In this document: positions 53,905 to 62,712 of the stretch, one piece after another
How positions within the stretch are numbered: the stretch's first letter is position 1
Layout: every line of letters starts with the position of its first letter
Source: Pseudoglutamicibacter cumminsii
Lineage (GTDB): Bacteria > Actinomycetota > Actinomycetes > Actinomycetales > Micrococcaceae
Assembly: GCF_016907775.1 (NCBI RefSeq)
Contig: NZ_JAFBCO010000001.1
Span: forward strand, 1,054,001-1,118,000
DNA: 64,000 nucleotides
Direction: 5' to 3'
Notes under the pieces: generated by a model
The model's database searches: none
What the model was told of the DNA's origin: nothing
What the model saw: only the letters and a program-made list of their open reading frames with translations
Made by a program: the position numbers and the translations under genes

Positions 53905-54705
53905 ATGAAGATTTCCGTTGGCCAGTTCAGCCCGACCGCCGATGTCTTCGAGAACCTCGAAACATTGGATAAGTTGGCGCGGCAGGCCGCCTCTGAGAAG
54001 GCGGACATGATCGTGTTCCCAGAGGAATCGATGCTGTCGCTGGTTCAGGCTGGCGATGATTTCGCTGACCTCGTTGAGAAGGGGTGGGAGCGTTTCGCCC
54101 GCCAGGTTGGTTTGATCGCTGCGAGCCACGGCATCGCTGTTGTGGTGGGCGGCTATGAGCCGAATGCGAACGGCAAGCCGTACAACACGTTGCTGGCTGT
54201 GGATGCGCATGGCGCGGAGCTAGAGACGTACCGCAAGATCCACTTGTATGACGCGTTCACGTTCAAGGAGTCGAACCGTATTTCCGCTGGCGACCCGTCG
54301 CAGGTTGCGACGTTCAAGTATGGGAACCTGACGTTCGGGATGATGACGTGCTACGACGTTCGTTTCCCTGAGCTCGCCCGCAACCTCGCGTTGGCTGGCG
54401 CTGATGTTCTGTTGGTTCCGGCGGCGTGGTACAAGGGCGAGAACAAGATTGACCACTGGCAGACGCTGCTGAAGGCTCGCGCTGTGGAGAACACGGTGTG
54501 GGTTGTCGCCGCGGGCACGGCGTCGAATCAGACGATCGGCTACTCGGTCATTCTGGATCCGTTGGCGCAGCCTGTCGCGTACCTTGAGGACGAGCCGTAC
54601 GCCTTGGTCACGGGCAAGGTTGGCCGCAAGAAGCTCAAGAACGTGCGTGAATACTTGCCGGTTCTTGAGAATCGTCGCCTTGGGGTCGATGCGCCAAAGG
54701 CATGA
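53905..54705 (+). CDS. Carbon-nitrogen hydrolase (nitrilase superfamily amidase)
   Basis: 266 residues from the ATG at 53905, behind AAGGAG. The catalytic triad is visible: Glu in VFPEESMLS, Lys in YRKIHLYDAF and Cys in FGMMTCYDVRFPELARNL. It hydrolyses a small amide; the overall look is that of the predicted-amidase branch near Nit/YafV-type enzymes. Substrate unknown. Confidence 0.88.
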   Translation: MKISVGQFSPTADVFENLETLDKLARQAASEKADMIVFPEESMLSLVQAGDDFADLVEKGWERFARQVGLIAASHGIAVVVGGYEPNANGKPYNTLLAVDAHGAELETYRKIHLYDAFTFKESNRISAGDPSQVATFKYGNLTFGMMTCYDVRFPELARNLALAGADVLLVPAAWYKGENKIDHWQTLLKARAVENTVWVVAAGTASNQTIGYSVILDPLAQPVAYLEDEPYALVTGKVGRKKLKNVREYLPVLENRRLGVDAPKA

Positions 54706-54778
54706 TCGTTGACCGCGGGCCAGCCGCGGCATCAGCTCTGCCCTGACTCAGGGCAGAGCCAGCCCCATCGTGAGAAAG

Positions 54779-55885
54779 CTACATCCAGTCTTTCTTTTTG
54801 AAGACGATGAACAGGAACAAAGCGAATCCGAACATTGCCGCGAGCGCGAGCGGGTAGCCGAAGCTCCATTCGAGCTCGGGCATGTTGGTGAAGTTCATGC
54901 CGTAGATCGCGCCGATGAGCGTGGGCGCAAAGATGATAGCCGCCCAGCCGGAGATCTTCTTCATGTCTTCGTTTTGACGCTGCGAAACAAGCGTCGCGTT
55001 GACCTGCAGGATCTGGTTCAGCGCGTCGCGTAGTTCGGCGATGTCCGGGATGATCTGTGACAGGTGGTCGGAGACGTCGTCGAGGTACATCCGCAGTTCG
55101 GTGTCGGTCCCGTAACGCGTGGTACCGATCAGCAAGCGGCGGATCACGGTCGCCAAACCGTTAGACATTTGGCGTAGCTCGATGATCTCGCGCGACAGGC
55201 GGTAAATACGCTCGGCAGCCGCAGGGTCGCCCGAGAACACCTGCCGCTCAATTTCCTCTTTGTCAGTCTCGAGACCACGCAGCACGGGGCCGTATCCGTC
55301 AACAACCGCATCGAGCACTGCGTGTAGCACGGCTTCAGGGCCGTGCTGGAGGAGCTCGTTTTGTTCGCCGAAGCGGTGCTCAAGCCGGAAACCTTTCGCC
55401 TGCCACGCGCGCACCGCCGCCTGGTCCTGGCACAGAACCGCCACCTGGTTGCCGCGCATCAAGAGGTTGAATTCGCCGAACACGACTTCCTCGATGTCAT
55501 CCTGATATGCGACGGAGTGGGTCACGACGAATAAGGTGTCGCCTTGCCGCTCCGCTTTAGCGCGCTGCGACGGCGCCTGCAGATCCTCGAGCAGCAGCGG
55601 GTGCAGATCCCAGGCTTCGGCGAGCTCTTCGATCTGCTCATCGGTCGGCTTGTCCATCGAGATCACGACGATCTGATCAGGGTGCTCCTCGGAGTACTTG
55701 CCTGCAGTCTCGATGGTGTGGGCGCCGGTCAGCGGGAACGCGCCTTCGCTGTCGAAAGAGACAGCACGGATGTTGTCCTTCGGTACGTGAGGGGTCCGTG
55801 AAGCAACAGGGATGCGCTTACTACTCGAACGCGCCGGGAAAGGGGGCAGGCCGAGCTTGGAGCGAATCTTGTTGCGTGCAGACAT
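54779..55885 (-). CDS. corA: CorA family magnesium/cobalt transporter
   Basis: 368 residues from the ATG at 55885 (MSARNKIRSKLGLPPFP); a longer frame reaches 55978. It has a long cytoplasmic domain and two C-terminal helices. The signature YGMNFTNMPEL sits at the end of the first (ISGWAAIIFAPTLIGAIYGMN), and the second is ALAAMFGFALFLFIVF before KKKDWM. It is a pentameric Mg2+ channel in this family. Confidence 0.93.
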   Translation of the reverse strand: MSARNKIRSKLGLPPFPARSSSKRIPVASRTPHVPKDNIRAVSFDSEGAFPLTGAHTIETAGKYSEEHPDQIVVISMDKPTDEQIEELAEAWDLHPLLLEDLQAPSQRAKAERQGDTLFVVTHSVAYQDDIEEVVFGEFNLLMRGNQVAVLCQDQAAVRAWQAKGFRLEHRFGEQNELLQHGPEAVLHAVLDAVVDGYGPVLRGLETDKEEIERQVFSGDPAAAERIYRLSREIIELRQMSNGLATVIRRLLIGTTRYGTDTELRMYLDDVSDHLSQIIPDIAELRDALNQILQVNATLVSQRQNEDMKKISGWAAIIFAPTLIGAIYGMNFTNMPELEWSFGYPLALAAMFGFALFLFIVFKKKDWM

Positions 55886-56005
55886 GACTCTATTCTGGCA
55901 CCAGTTCCGCCAGTTGCCTGTCAGCACGCCGCACGGTGACGCCTGCAACATCGAACATGAACCGCGCCGCGTAGACACGTCACAAGCTCTCCGCGGCGGC
56001 CGCGG

Positions 56006-56518
56006 CTACGCGCGCAGCTGCCGCTTGGAGGAGATGACCCCGGTGTCGAAGCCTGCGAGGTGGAGCCCGCCGTGGAAGCGTGCGTGCTCGATCTTGATGC
56101 ACCGGTTCATCACAGCAGCGAGCCCGCCGGCCTCCGCGATGCGGGCGGCCTCCTCGTTCCACAGGCCCAGTTGCGCCCAGAACACCTTTGCGCCCACGCG
56201 CACGGCTTCCTCAGCCACGCTCGGGAGGTCTTCGTTGCGGCGGAACGCAACCACGACGTCGGGCACCTCTGGCAGGTCATCGAGGCTTGGATAGACCGGC
56301 TCACCCAACAGCTCGGTGGCTCGCGGGTTGATGAAGTACAGCTTGTACGGCGCGGAAGACTGCAGGTAGGTCGCCACGAAGTACGCCGCGCGGGCGGGAT
56401 TCGTGGAGGCGCCGACGATCGCAACGCTCTTCGCGGCACGCAACAGGTTCAGCCGCTGCGGGGCGGACGGGCCAACCCACGTGCTGTTCGCTTCAGTAGT
56501 GGCGGTTTCGTTGCTCAT
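56006..56518 (-). CDS. CoA-binding domain protein (YccU-like)
   Basis: 170 residues. Rossmann-type CoA-binding domain: KSVAIVGASTNPARAAYFVA, FINPRATELLGEPVYPSL, DVVVAFRRNEDLPSVAEEA and FWAQLGLWNEEAARIAEAGG, with a conserved MNRCIKIEHAR end. The function is unproven in bacteria. The ATG overlaps the metY stop (TAATG), so the two are co-translated and both would be under the SAM riboswitch. Confidence 0.88.
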   Translation of the reverse strand: MSNETATTEANSTWVGPSAPQRLNLLRAAKSVAIVGASTNPARAAYFVATYLQSSAPYKLYFINPRATELLGEPVYPSLDDLPEVPDVVVAFRRNEDLPSVAEEAVRVGAKVFWAQLGLWNEEAARIAEAGGLAAVMNRCIKIEHARFHGGLHLAGFDTGVISSKRQLRA

Positions 56519-57834
56519 TACGCTTCCTCCTCGCTCACAGCACCGTTCACGGCGGCTTCCAACGCTTGGTCGAGGTCCCAGATGATGTCCTCAACATCCT
56601 CAAGGCCCACGGAAATACGGATCAGGTCTTCACCGATCCCGCCAGCAGCGAGCTGTTCGGCGCTGAGCTGCTGGTGCGTCGTGGACGCCGGATGCAACAC
56701 GAGGGTCTTCGCGTCGCCGATGTTGGCCAGGTGGCTTGCGAGCTGCAGGTTCGCGATGAACTCGGCCCCGACGTCGCGCCCACCCTTGACGCCAAAGCTG
56801 AACACGGAACCCACGCCGTTCGGCAGCAGCTGCTTGCCGCGCTCGTGGTAGGCGTGGTCTTCGAGGCCGGCGTAGGAGACCCACTCGATGCGGTCGTCGT
56901 CAGCGAGCCACTGTGCGACCTTGCGGGCGTTAGCGATGTGCGCGTCCATGCGCTGCGGCAGGGTTTCGATGCCGATGAGCAGTTGCCACGCGGACTGCGG
57001 CGCCAGGGAAGCGCCGATGTCACGCAACTGTTCGTTGCGCAGCTTGGTGAGGAAACCGTACTCGCCGAAGTTACCCCACCATGACAAGTCGCCGTAGGAC
57101 GGGACCGGCTCGGTCATGGACGGGAAGTTTCCGTTGCCCCAGTTGAAACGGCCGGATTCAACGACGACGCCGCCCAGCGTGGTGCCGTGGCCGCCCAGGA
57201 ACTTGGTGGCTGAGTGGATCACGATGTCCGCGCCGTGCTCGAGCGGACGGAAAATGTACGGCGGGGTCAGGGTCGAGTCCACGACCAGCGGGACGCCGTG
57301 TTCGTGGGCGAGGGCGCCAAGGCCCTCGATGTCGGTGATGACCCCGGATGGGTTCGCTACGACCTCGGTGTAGAGAACCTTGGTGTTCGGTTGGATCGCG
57401 GCGGCGAAATCCTCGACCTCGGTCGAGTCGATGAACGTGGTCTCGACTCCGAAGCGGCGCAGCGTGACGTCGAGCTGGGTCACGGTTCCGCCGTACAGCT
57501 TCGAGGAAGCGACCACGTGATCGCCGGCCTGGCACAGCGCGGCGAAGGTGATGAACTCGGCGGCCATACCCGATGACGTCGCAACCGCGCCGATGCCGCC
57601 CTCAAGCGAAGCCACGCGTTCCTCGAACGCCGCGACCGTAGGGTTAGCGATACGCGAATACACGTTCCCGTACTTTTGGAGCGCGAACAGCGTTGCCGCA
57701 TCGTCCGCGTTTTCAAAGACGAACGACGTCGTGTTGTACAGCGGGACAGCACGCGAACCGTGCTCTGAATCAGGGGTAGCGCCCGCATGCAGGGCACGGG
57801 TACGGAAACCGAATTGACGGTCGGCAGAAGACAT
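56518..57834 (-). CDS. metY: O-acetylhomoserine sulfhydrylase (O-acetylhomoserine aminocarboxypropyltransferase)
   Basis: 438 residues. It is a PLP enzyme making homocysteine from O-acetylhomoserine and sulfide. It has the N-terminal FGFRTRALHAGATPDSEHGS, the RIANPTVAAFEERVASLEGG block, the PLP-Lys segment HSATKFLGGHGTTLGG and a C-terminal EDLIRISVGLEDVEDIIWDL. The length above 420 residues fits MetY rather than cystathionine gamma-synthase. No metX is next to it. Predicted to be switched off by SAM through the leader riboswitch. Confidence 0.92.
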   Translation of the reverse strand: MSSADRQFGFRTRALHAGATPDSEHGSRAVPLYNTTSFVFENADDAATLFALQKYGNVYSRIANPTVAAFEERVASLEGGIGAVATSSGMAAEFITFAALCQAGDHVVASSKLYGGTVTQLDVTLRRFGVETTFIDSTEVEDFAAAIQPNTKVLYTEVVANPSGVITDIEGLGALAHEHGVPLVVDSTLTPPYIFRPLEHGADIVIHSATKFLGGHGTTLGGVVVESGRFNWGNGNFPSMTEPVPSYGDLSWWGNFGEYGFLTKLRNEQLRDIGASLAPQSAWQLLIGIETLPQRMDAHIANARKVAQWLADDDRIEWVSYAGLEDHAYHERGKQLLPNGVGSVFSFGVKGGRDVGAEFIANLQLASHLANIGDAKTLVLHPASTTHQQLSAEQLAAGGIGEDLIRISVGLEDVEDIIWDLDQALEAAVNGAVSEEEA

Positions 57835-57848
57835 GGAACTCCTTTAAT

Positions 57849-57947
57849 CCATCGATCCCGGCATGAGCACCATTCGCTGCAGCGGTGGTGCTGCGTCGAT
57901 GGTTGCTGCGGTGTCACAGGGCCAGGTCCCTCGACCGCTCTAGATGG
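57849..57947 (-). ncRNA. SAM riboswitch (S-box) in the metY leader
   Basis: Read on the minus strand, P1 pairs CCATC (57947-57943) with GATGG (57853-57849). Between them lie the S-box core AGCGGTCGAGGGACCTGGCC, then CTGTGACACCGCAGCAACC, a GCACCA...TGGTGC hairpin and CATGCCGGGATCG. These match the conserved GAGGGA-xxGGCCC-GAxACC-GCAACC pattern. It ends 15 bases before the metY ATG, so it probably controls translation by hiding AGGAG. Confidence 0.88.
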
Positions 57948-58042
57948 TCAGCCACCATTATGCGCACTCACCACAGCCAGGGCAAACGCATGTGACGTAC
58001 TAAGGCGCGCAGGTAATAGTGTGGCCGGCATAAGCTGGGACT

Positions 58043-58702
58043 ATGACCACGAGCCCAAATCACATCCCCTCACTAGCGCTCGTCCGCCACGGGCAGACCG
58101 ACTGGAATAAAGAACGCCGTTTCCAGGGGAGCAGCGAGGTGCCGCTCAACGCGACCGGCATCGAGCAGGCCCGCGCCGCCGCAGAAACCTTGCGAACTGA
58201 CGCGGCATCACGATGGGGTAGCCCGTGGGACGTCATCCTCACCTCCCCGCAACTCAGGGCACGCGAAACCGCGGAGATCATCGCTGAACACCTCGGACTC
58301 GGGGCGCCGCGCGTTGTCGCCGGGCTCAAGGAACGCTCATACGGGCCCTACGAAGGCCGCGCCTACGGCGACCTCGACAAAGAGACCTTCACCTACCTCT
58401 TCCCAGCGCACCTACCCAACGTCGAAGAGGTCGAGGCCCGCGGTAAAGAGCTCGGAATCCTCGAAGGAGTCGAAACCTCCAAAGATGCAGGCCACCGTGC
58501 CGCATCAGCGCTCGCCGAAACGCTCAGGGGCAACCCCGGCCAGCGCATCGTTGCAGTCTCCCACGGCTCAACCACGCGCTGCCTCCTCAACACCCTGGAC
58601 GAGTGGAACATCAGCAACCCTGGCCTAAGTAACTGCGACATCCGCTACCTCACCCCAGCCCAAGAAGCCCACCTGCACCACATCCGCAACGCACTGCCCT
58701 AA
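58043..58702 (+). CDS. Histidine phosphatase family protein (phosphoglycerate mutase-like)
   Basis: 219 residues. The catalytic motif LVRHGQTDWNKERRFQG is at residues about 12-28, the second His in VAVSHGSTTRCLL, and the acid residue in LKERSYGPYEGRAYGDL. It is a cofactor-dependent phosphoglycerate-mutase-like phosphatase; the substrate is not predictable. Single gene divergent from metY. Confidence 0.88.
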   Translation: MTTSPNHIPSLALVRHGQTDWNKERRFQGSSEVPLNATGIEQARAAAETLRTDAASRWGSPWDVILTSPQLRARETAEIIAEHLGLGAPRVVAGLKERSYGPYEGRAYGDLDKETFTYLFPAHLPNVEEVEARGKELGILEGVETSKDAGHRAASALAETLRGNPGQRIVAVSHGSTTRCLLNTLDEWNISNPGLSNCDIRYLTPAQEAHLHHIRNALP

Positions 58703-58797
58703 CCCGGCGCTACATCACAGCCCGGCCCTGCGTCACAAGACTGACCCACTACACTTGCTGTGACGCCGTTCACGGATGCAAGCCAAGGAATTCCATC

Positions 58798-60036
58798 ATG
58801 AGCACAGCCAATTCGACTACGGCACACGAGCCGATCCCAGCAGAACTCAACGAGCAGGTCGTGAGGTTGCGCCGCTATTTGCACGCGAATCCGGAGCTGG
58901 ACCGGCACCTGCCAGTGACCCAAGCGGCGGTTCTGGATGCGCTCGAAGGAACCGAAGGGATCGAGCTGCACACGGGGGAAGCGCAATCCTCCGTGACGGC
59001 GGTCCTGCGCGGCGCCGCGCCGCTGCCTGAAGGCACCCGCCGCCCTGTGGTCCTGCTTCGCGGTGACATGGACGCGTTGCCGGTAACGGAAGAAACCGGG
59101 CTCGAATATTCGCCGACCGAAGCCGGGAAGATGCACGCGTGCGGCCACGACATGCACACCGCTGGCCTCGTGGGTGCCCTGCTGTACCTTGCGCAGCGCC
59201 GCGAAGAACTCACCGCCGATGTGGTGGGCATGTTCCAGCCGGCCGAAGAAACCGCTGGCGGCGCCAAAATCATGATCGAGGAGGGCCTGCTCGAAGCCGC
59301 TGGCCAGCCAGTCGATGAAGCGTACGCGATCCACGTGTACGCCGACCGCTACGCGCATGGAACGTTCGTCTCCAAGCCGGGGACCATCCAGTCCGGATGC
59401 GACGACCTCGTCATCACGGTCCACGGCAAAGGCGGCCACGGATCCGCCCCACACCAAGCCGCAGACCCGGTGCCTGTCGCGGCAGAGATCGTCCTCGGCT
59501 TGCAGACCATGGTGACCCGCCAGTTCGACCCGTTCGACCCCGTCGTCGTGACGGTTGGATCGATCAAGGCGGGTTCAGCGGCGAACATTATCCCGTCCAC
59601 CGCAACTATCGAAGTCACGCTGCGTTCCTTTAGCCCGGCTTCCCGCGAAAAGCTCGTGCCGGCGGTCAAACGCGTCGCGGAAGGCATCGCGGAAGCGCAC
59701 GGTATGAGCGCAAGCTACAGCGTCGAATGCGACTTCCCGGTGACGGTGAACTCCGCCGAACATGTCGATTACGTCGCGGAGACCGCGCGCGAGCTGTTCG
59801 GAGAGCACGCTTATCGGGATCTTCCACGCACCGAAGCCGGATCGGAAGACTTTTCCGAGGTGCTCGAGCGTGTACCGGGCGCCTACATTTTCCTGGGCGC
59901 CGTGACCCAAGGCGAAGACCCCACTACGGTGCCGGGCAACCACTCGCCTCACGCGATCTTTGATGACCGCGTGCTCGGGCGCGGAGTACGGCTGTTCGCG
60001 GAGCTCGCGCTACGCCGCGGGCCCGTCGCGCAGTAA
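58798..60036 (+). CDS. M20 family amidohydrolase (AbgB/hippurate hydrolase-like)
   Basis: 412 residues. Metal-dependent hydrolase of N-acyl amino acids or similar amides. Visible: LRRYLHANPELDRHLPVTQ, LLRGDMDALPVTEETGLEY, the metal ligands in MHACGHDMHTAGLVGALLYL, MFQPAEETAGGAKIMIEEG, VHGKGGHGSAPHQAADPV and TEAGSEDFSEVLERVPGAY. All metal ligands appear intact. Cytoplasmic. Substrate unknown. Confidence 0.9.
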   Translation: MSTANSTTAHEPIPAELNEQVVRLRRYLHANPELDRHLPVTQAAVLDALEGTEGIELHTGEAQSSVTAVLRGAAPLPEGTRRPVVLLRGDMDALPVTEETGLEYSPTEAGKMHACGHDMHTAGLVGALLYLAQRREELTADVVGMFQPAEETAGGAKIMIEEGLLEAAGQPVDEAYAIHVYADRYAHGTFVSKPGTIQSGCDDLVITVHGKGGHGSAPHQAADPVPVAAEIVLGLQTMVTRQFDPFDPVVVTVGSIKAGSAANIIPSTATIEVTLRSFSPASREKLVPAVKRVAEGIAEAHGMSASYSVECDFPVTVNSAEHVDYVAETARELFGEHAYRDLPRTEAGSEDFSEVLERVPGAYIFLGAVTQGEDPTTVPGNHSPHAIFDDRVLGRGVRLFAELALRRGPVAQ

Positions 60037-60124
60037 CTACACGACGCAGCAACGACCTGGCCGGAGTAACGACCAGCCCGCGACGTGCGGGTCCACGGCC
60101 CTGATGAGCCGCGGACGCGAACAT

Positions 60125-61063
60125 CTAGTAGTGGTAGGTATCCGATGGGGCAGGGGCCGGATCGGATGCCTTCCGCCAGTGCACGTTGTAGGCCTTCGCA
60201 AGCTCCAGGATCTTGTTCGCGCGGGAAAGACGCGGAAGGTCGGAGCCGTTGCGGATCTCGCCCCCGTCTTCCTCGAATTCCGCGAGGAACTCGTGCGCCC
60301 ACGCAACGTCCTCGCCGGAAGGAGAGAGGCCCTCGTTGATGGTCGCGGTCTGCTCCGGAACCAGGCACAGCTTGCCGGTCATGCCGAAATCAGTCGTGAC
60401 CGCGGCGGCTTCTGCGAGCTTGAGACCCGTCGTGCCCACGGTTGGGCCGTCGATCGGGCCCGGAAGGCCGGTCGCTCGGGACGCGATCGTGAACTGCGAA
60501 CGCGCATAAGCGAGCGCCATCGGGCCGTCACCCATACCGGTATCGCGCCGGAAATCACCGATCCCGAACGCCAAACGATACGTGCCCTTCGCCGCGGCGA
60601 TCGAATCAATACGCTGCAAGCCACGCGCCGTCTCAACCAAAGCAACCACAGGGATCCCCGGGAGCCGACGTGCGGTCTCGTTGACATGGTCGGTCGACTC
60701 AACCATCGCAAGGATCACGCCCGCCAGGCCGCCCTCAGCCACAGGGCCGCCCACGGCGGCCGGCAGCGTGCGAGTTAGAGCCTCAACATCGCCTTCCCAG
60801 TACTTGGTCGCATAGCCGTTCATGCGCACCCAAGCCGTGTGGCCCGTCGTCAGCCATTCGACCGCGGCTTCACGGGCGGCAGCCTTATCCTTGGGAGCGA
60901 CGGCGTCTTCGATGTCCAAAACCACCACATCGGCGGCGGATTCTTCAGCCTCAGCGAAGCGATCAGGGTGCGCAGCGTTCGTCAAAAGCCACGAACGAGC
61001 GAGGTCCGGGCCGATCTTCTGACCAGCGGCGGTAGGGATCTGTGCAGGGAAAATAGGAGCCAT
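60125..61063 (-). CDS. CitE-like CoA ester lyase (HpcH/HpaI aldolase family)
   Basis: 312 residues. TIM-barrel lyase with RSWLLTNAAHPDRFAEA, VVVLDIEDAVAPKDKAAARE, VRMNGYATKYWEGDVEAL, VALVETARGLQRIDSI and FGIGDFRRDTG. Members cleave malyl-CoA, citramalyl-CoA or similar esters. No citD or citF is present, so it is a stand-alone lyase. It lies 9 bases downstream of the amino-acid permease stop and is likely co-transcribed with it. Confidence 0.85.
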   Translation of the reverse strand: MAPIFPAQIPTAAGQKIGPDLARSWLLTNAAHPDRFAEAEESAADVVVLDIEDAVAPKDKAAAREAAVEWLTTGHTAWVRMNGYATKYWEGDVEALTRTLPAAVGGPVAEGGLAGVILAMVESTDHVNETARRLPGIPVVALVETARGLQRIDSIAAAKGTYRLAFGIGDFRRDTGMGDGPMALAYARSQFTIASRATGLPGPIDGPTVGTTGLKLAEAAAVTTDFGMTGKLCLVPEQTATINEGLSPSGEDVAWAHEFLAEFEEDGGEIRNGSDLPRLSRANKILELAKAYNVHWRKASDPAPAPSDTYHY

Positions 61064-61072
61064 GACCTCACG

Positions 61073-62548
61073 CTACTGAGTCTGGCGCTTCTTAACCCAC
61101 GTTGTGACAACATATATCGCCGAAATCAACGCAATCCACACAGCGCCCGCGATGAGCGAGACCCGCGTACCTGGGAACCACGCCATCAAACCGATCACCA
61201 GAACCAAGAACGAGCCCGCGAAGATCGGGGTGATCGGCCACAACGGAACCGGGAACTCAAGGTCCTTCTTAGGGACGCCCTCGCGGCGCAGTTTGATGCG
61301 CATCGCGGTGTGGGACAGCAGAACCATGCACCACAGCCACGTGATCGCGAACGCACCAACCGAAGCGACGACAGCGAAAGCCGACTCCGGCATGAGGAAG
61401 TTCAAAACCACGCCTACGGTCAGTGCGCCCATCATGAGCAGCGCCGCAGCCCACGGAACGCCCTTACCCGTGGTCCGTGTGAACGCTCGTGGCGATTGCC
61501 CCAAGTGAGCCATACCGAACAACATACGGCCGGCACCATACGAGTTCGCGTTGATCGCGGAGATCGCGGCCGTGAGCACCACAACGTTCAAGATGTGCTG
61601 AGCCGCCGGAATGCCCAGCGCCGCGAAAATCTGCACGAAAGGTGAAGTGTCCGAGCTCATGTGGTTCCACGGAACCAGCGTCATGATGACGCCCAAAGCG
61701 AGAACATAGAACAGCAGGATACGGATCGGAACAGAGTTCACGGCGCGTGGGATCGCGGTGTGCGGATCATTGGCTTCACCCGCGGTCACGGCGATGGTCT
61801 CAATGCCACCGAAACTGAACACGACCATCGTGAGGCACGCCAAAATACCCATCACGCCGTTAGGTGCCAAGCCGCCGTGATCGAAGAGGTTATGAAGGCC
61901 CGGGGTGGCCTCGCCCGGCACGCTCATGCCGAAGATCAGGATCGCGATGCCGCCGAGGATCATCGCGATAACGGCGCCGACCTTGATGATCGACATCCAG
62001 AACTCCATCTCACCGAACACCTTGACGTGCCGGGTGTTGATGCCCGCGATCAGCAACACGACCGCCGCAGCCCAGATCCATTGAGGCGCGTTAGGGAACC
62101 ACAACCCCATATAGACGGACACCGCGGTAACGTCCGCGATGGAGACGACGAGCATGCAGAACACGTACGTCCAGCCGGTCGTGAACCCCAGATAGCGTCC
62201 GAGGTACCGGGTCGCGTAGTCAGAAAACGCGCCGGCGACGGGGTTGCGCACCGCCATCTCACCCAAGGCGCGCATCACGATGAACACCGCGGCACCTGCC
62301 ACGATGTAGGCGAGCAGAACGATGGGGCCAGCGGCCTTGATAGCGTCCGCTGACCCATAGAACAGCCCGGTTCCGATCGCGGAACCGAGCGCCATGAACT
62401 GGATGTGGCGCCCGGTCAGGCCTTTGGAGAGGGATGTCTGTTCAGCCTGCTGCCCGGCCTGCTCAGCCTGCTGCCCGGCCTGCTCAGCCTGCAGCCCGGC
62501 CTGAGGTGAAGCGTCGGTTTCTGACGACGTGTCTCTGCTAGAACGCAT
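61073..62548 (-). CDS. APC superfamily amino acid permease
   Basis: 491 residues, 12 predicted helices. The core LTGRHIQFMALGSAIGTGLF, then GPIVLLAYIVAGAAVFIVMRALGEM, fits the AAT family (GABA, proline, aromatic amino acid permeases). The N terminus carries three exact seven-residue repeats AEQAGQQ or close variants (62444-62506), just before the conserved part; these are hydrophilic and probably unstructured or a short coiled coil. Substrate not assignable. Confidence 0.88.
   Translation of the reverse strand: MRSSRDTSSETDASPQAGLQAEQAGQQAEQAGQQAEQTSLSKGLTGRHIQFMALGSAIGTGLFYGSADAIKAAGPIVLLAYIVAGAAVFIVMRALGEMAVRNPVAGAFSDYATRYLGRYLGFTTGWTYVFCMLVVSIADVTAVSVYMGLWFPNAPQWIWAAAVVLLIAGINTRHVKVFGEMEFWMSIIKVGAVIAMILGGIAILIFGMSVPGEATPGLHNLFDHGGLAPNGVMGILACLTMVVFSFGGIETIAVTAGEANDPHTAIPRAVNSVPIRILLFYVLALGVIMTLVPWNHMSSDTSPFVQIFAALGIPAAQHILNVVVLTAAISAINANSYGAGRMLFGMAHLGQSPRAFTRTTGKGVPWAAALLMMGALTVGVVLNFLMPESAFAVVASVGAFAITWLWCMVLLSHTAMRIKLRREGVPKKDLEFPVPLWPITPIFAGSFLVLVIGLMAWFPGTRVSLIAGAVWIALISAIYVVTTWVKKRQTQ
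62444..62506 (-). repeat. Three tandem 21-bp repeats in the permease N terminus
   Basis: Units start at 62444, 62465 and 62486 and encode AEQAGQQ-type heptads; the third has two changes. A unit number change would keep the frame. Confidence 0.75.
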
Positions 62549-62712
62549 GCATCGAGACTAGGCCGATCAGTGACGCAATGCACATTCACATTGGGGGTCC
62601 TGCAGTCCGCCCATCGAAGTTTGGACGAACTGATCTCAAATCAGCTTAAATCGCGCATTTTCTCGGGTGTGGGATGTGCTCGCGCGAGTGCCGTGTATGC
62701 CCGCACCGCCAG

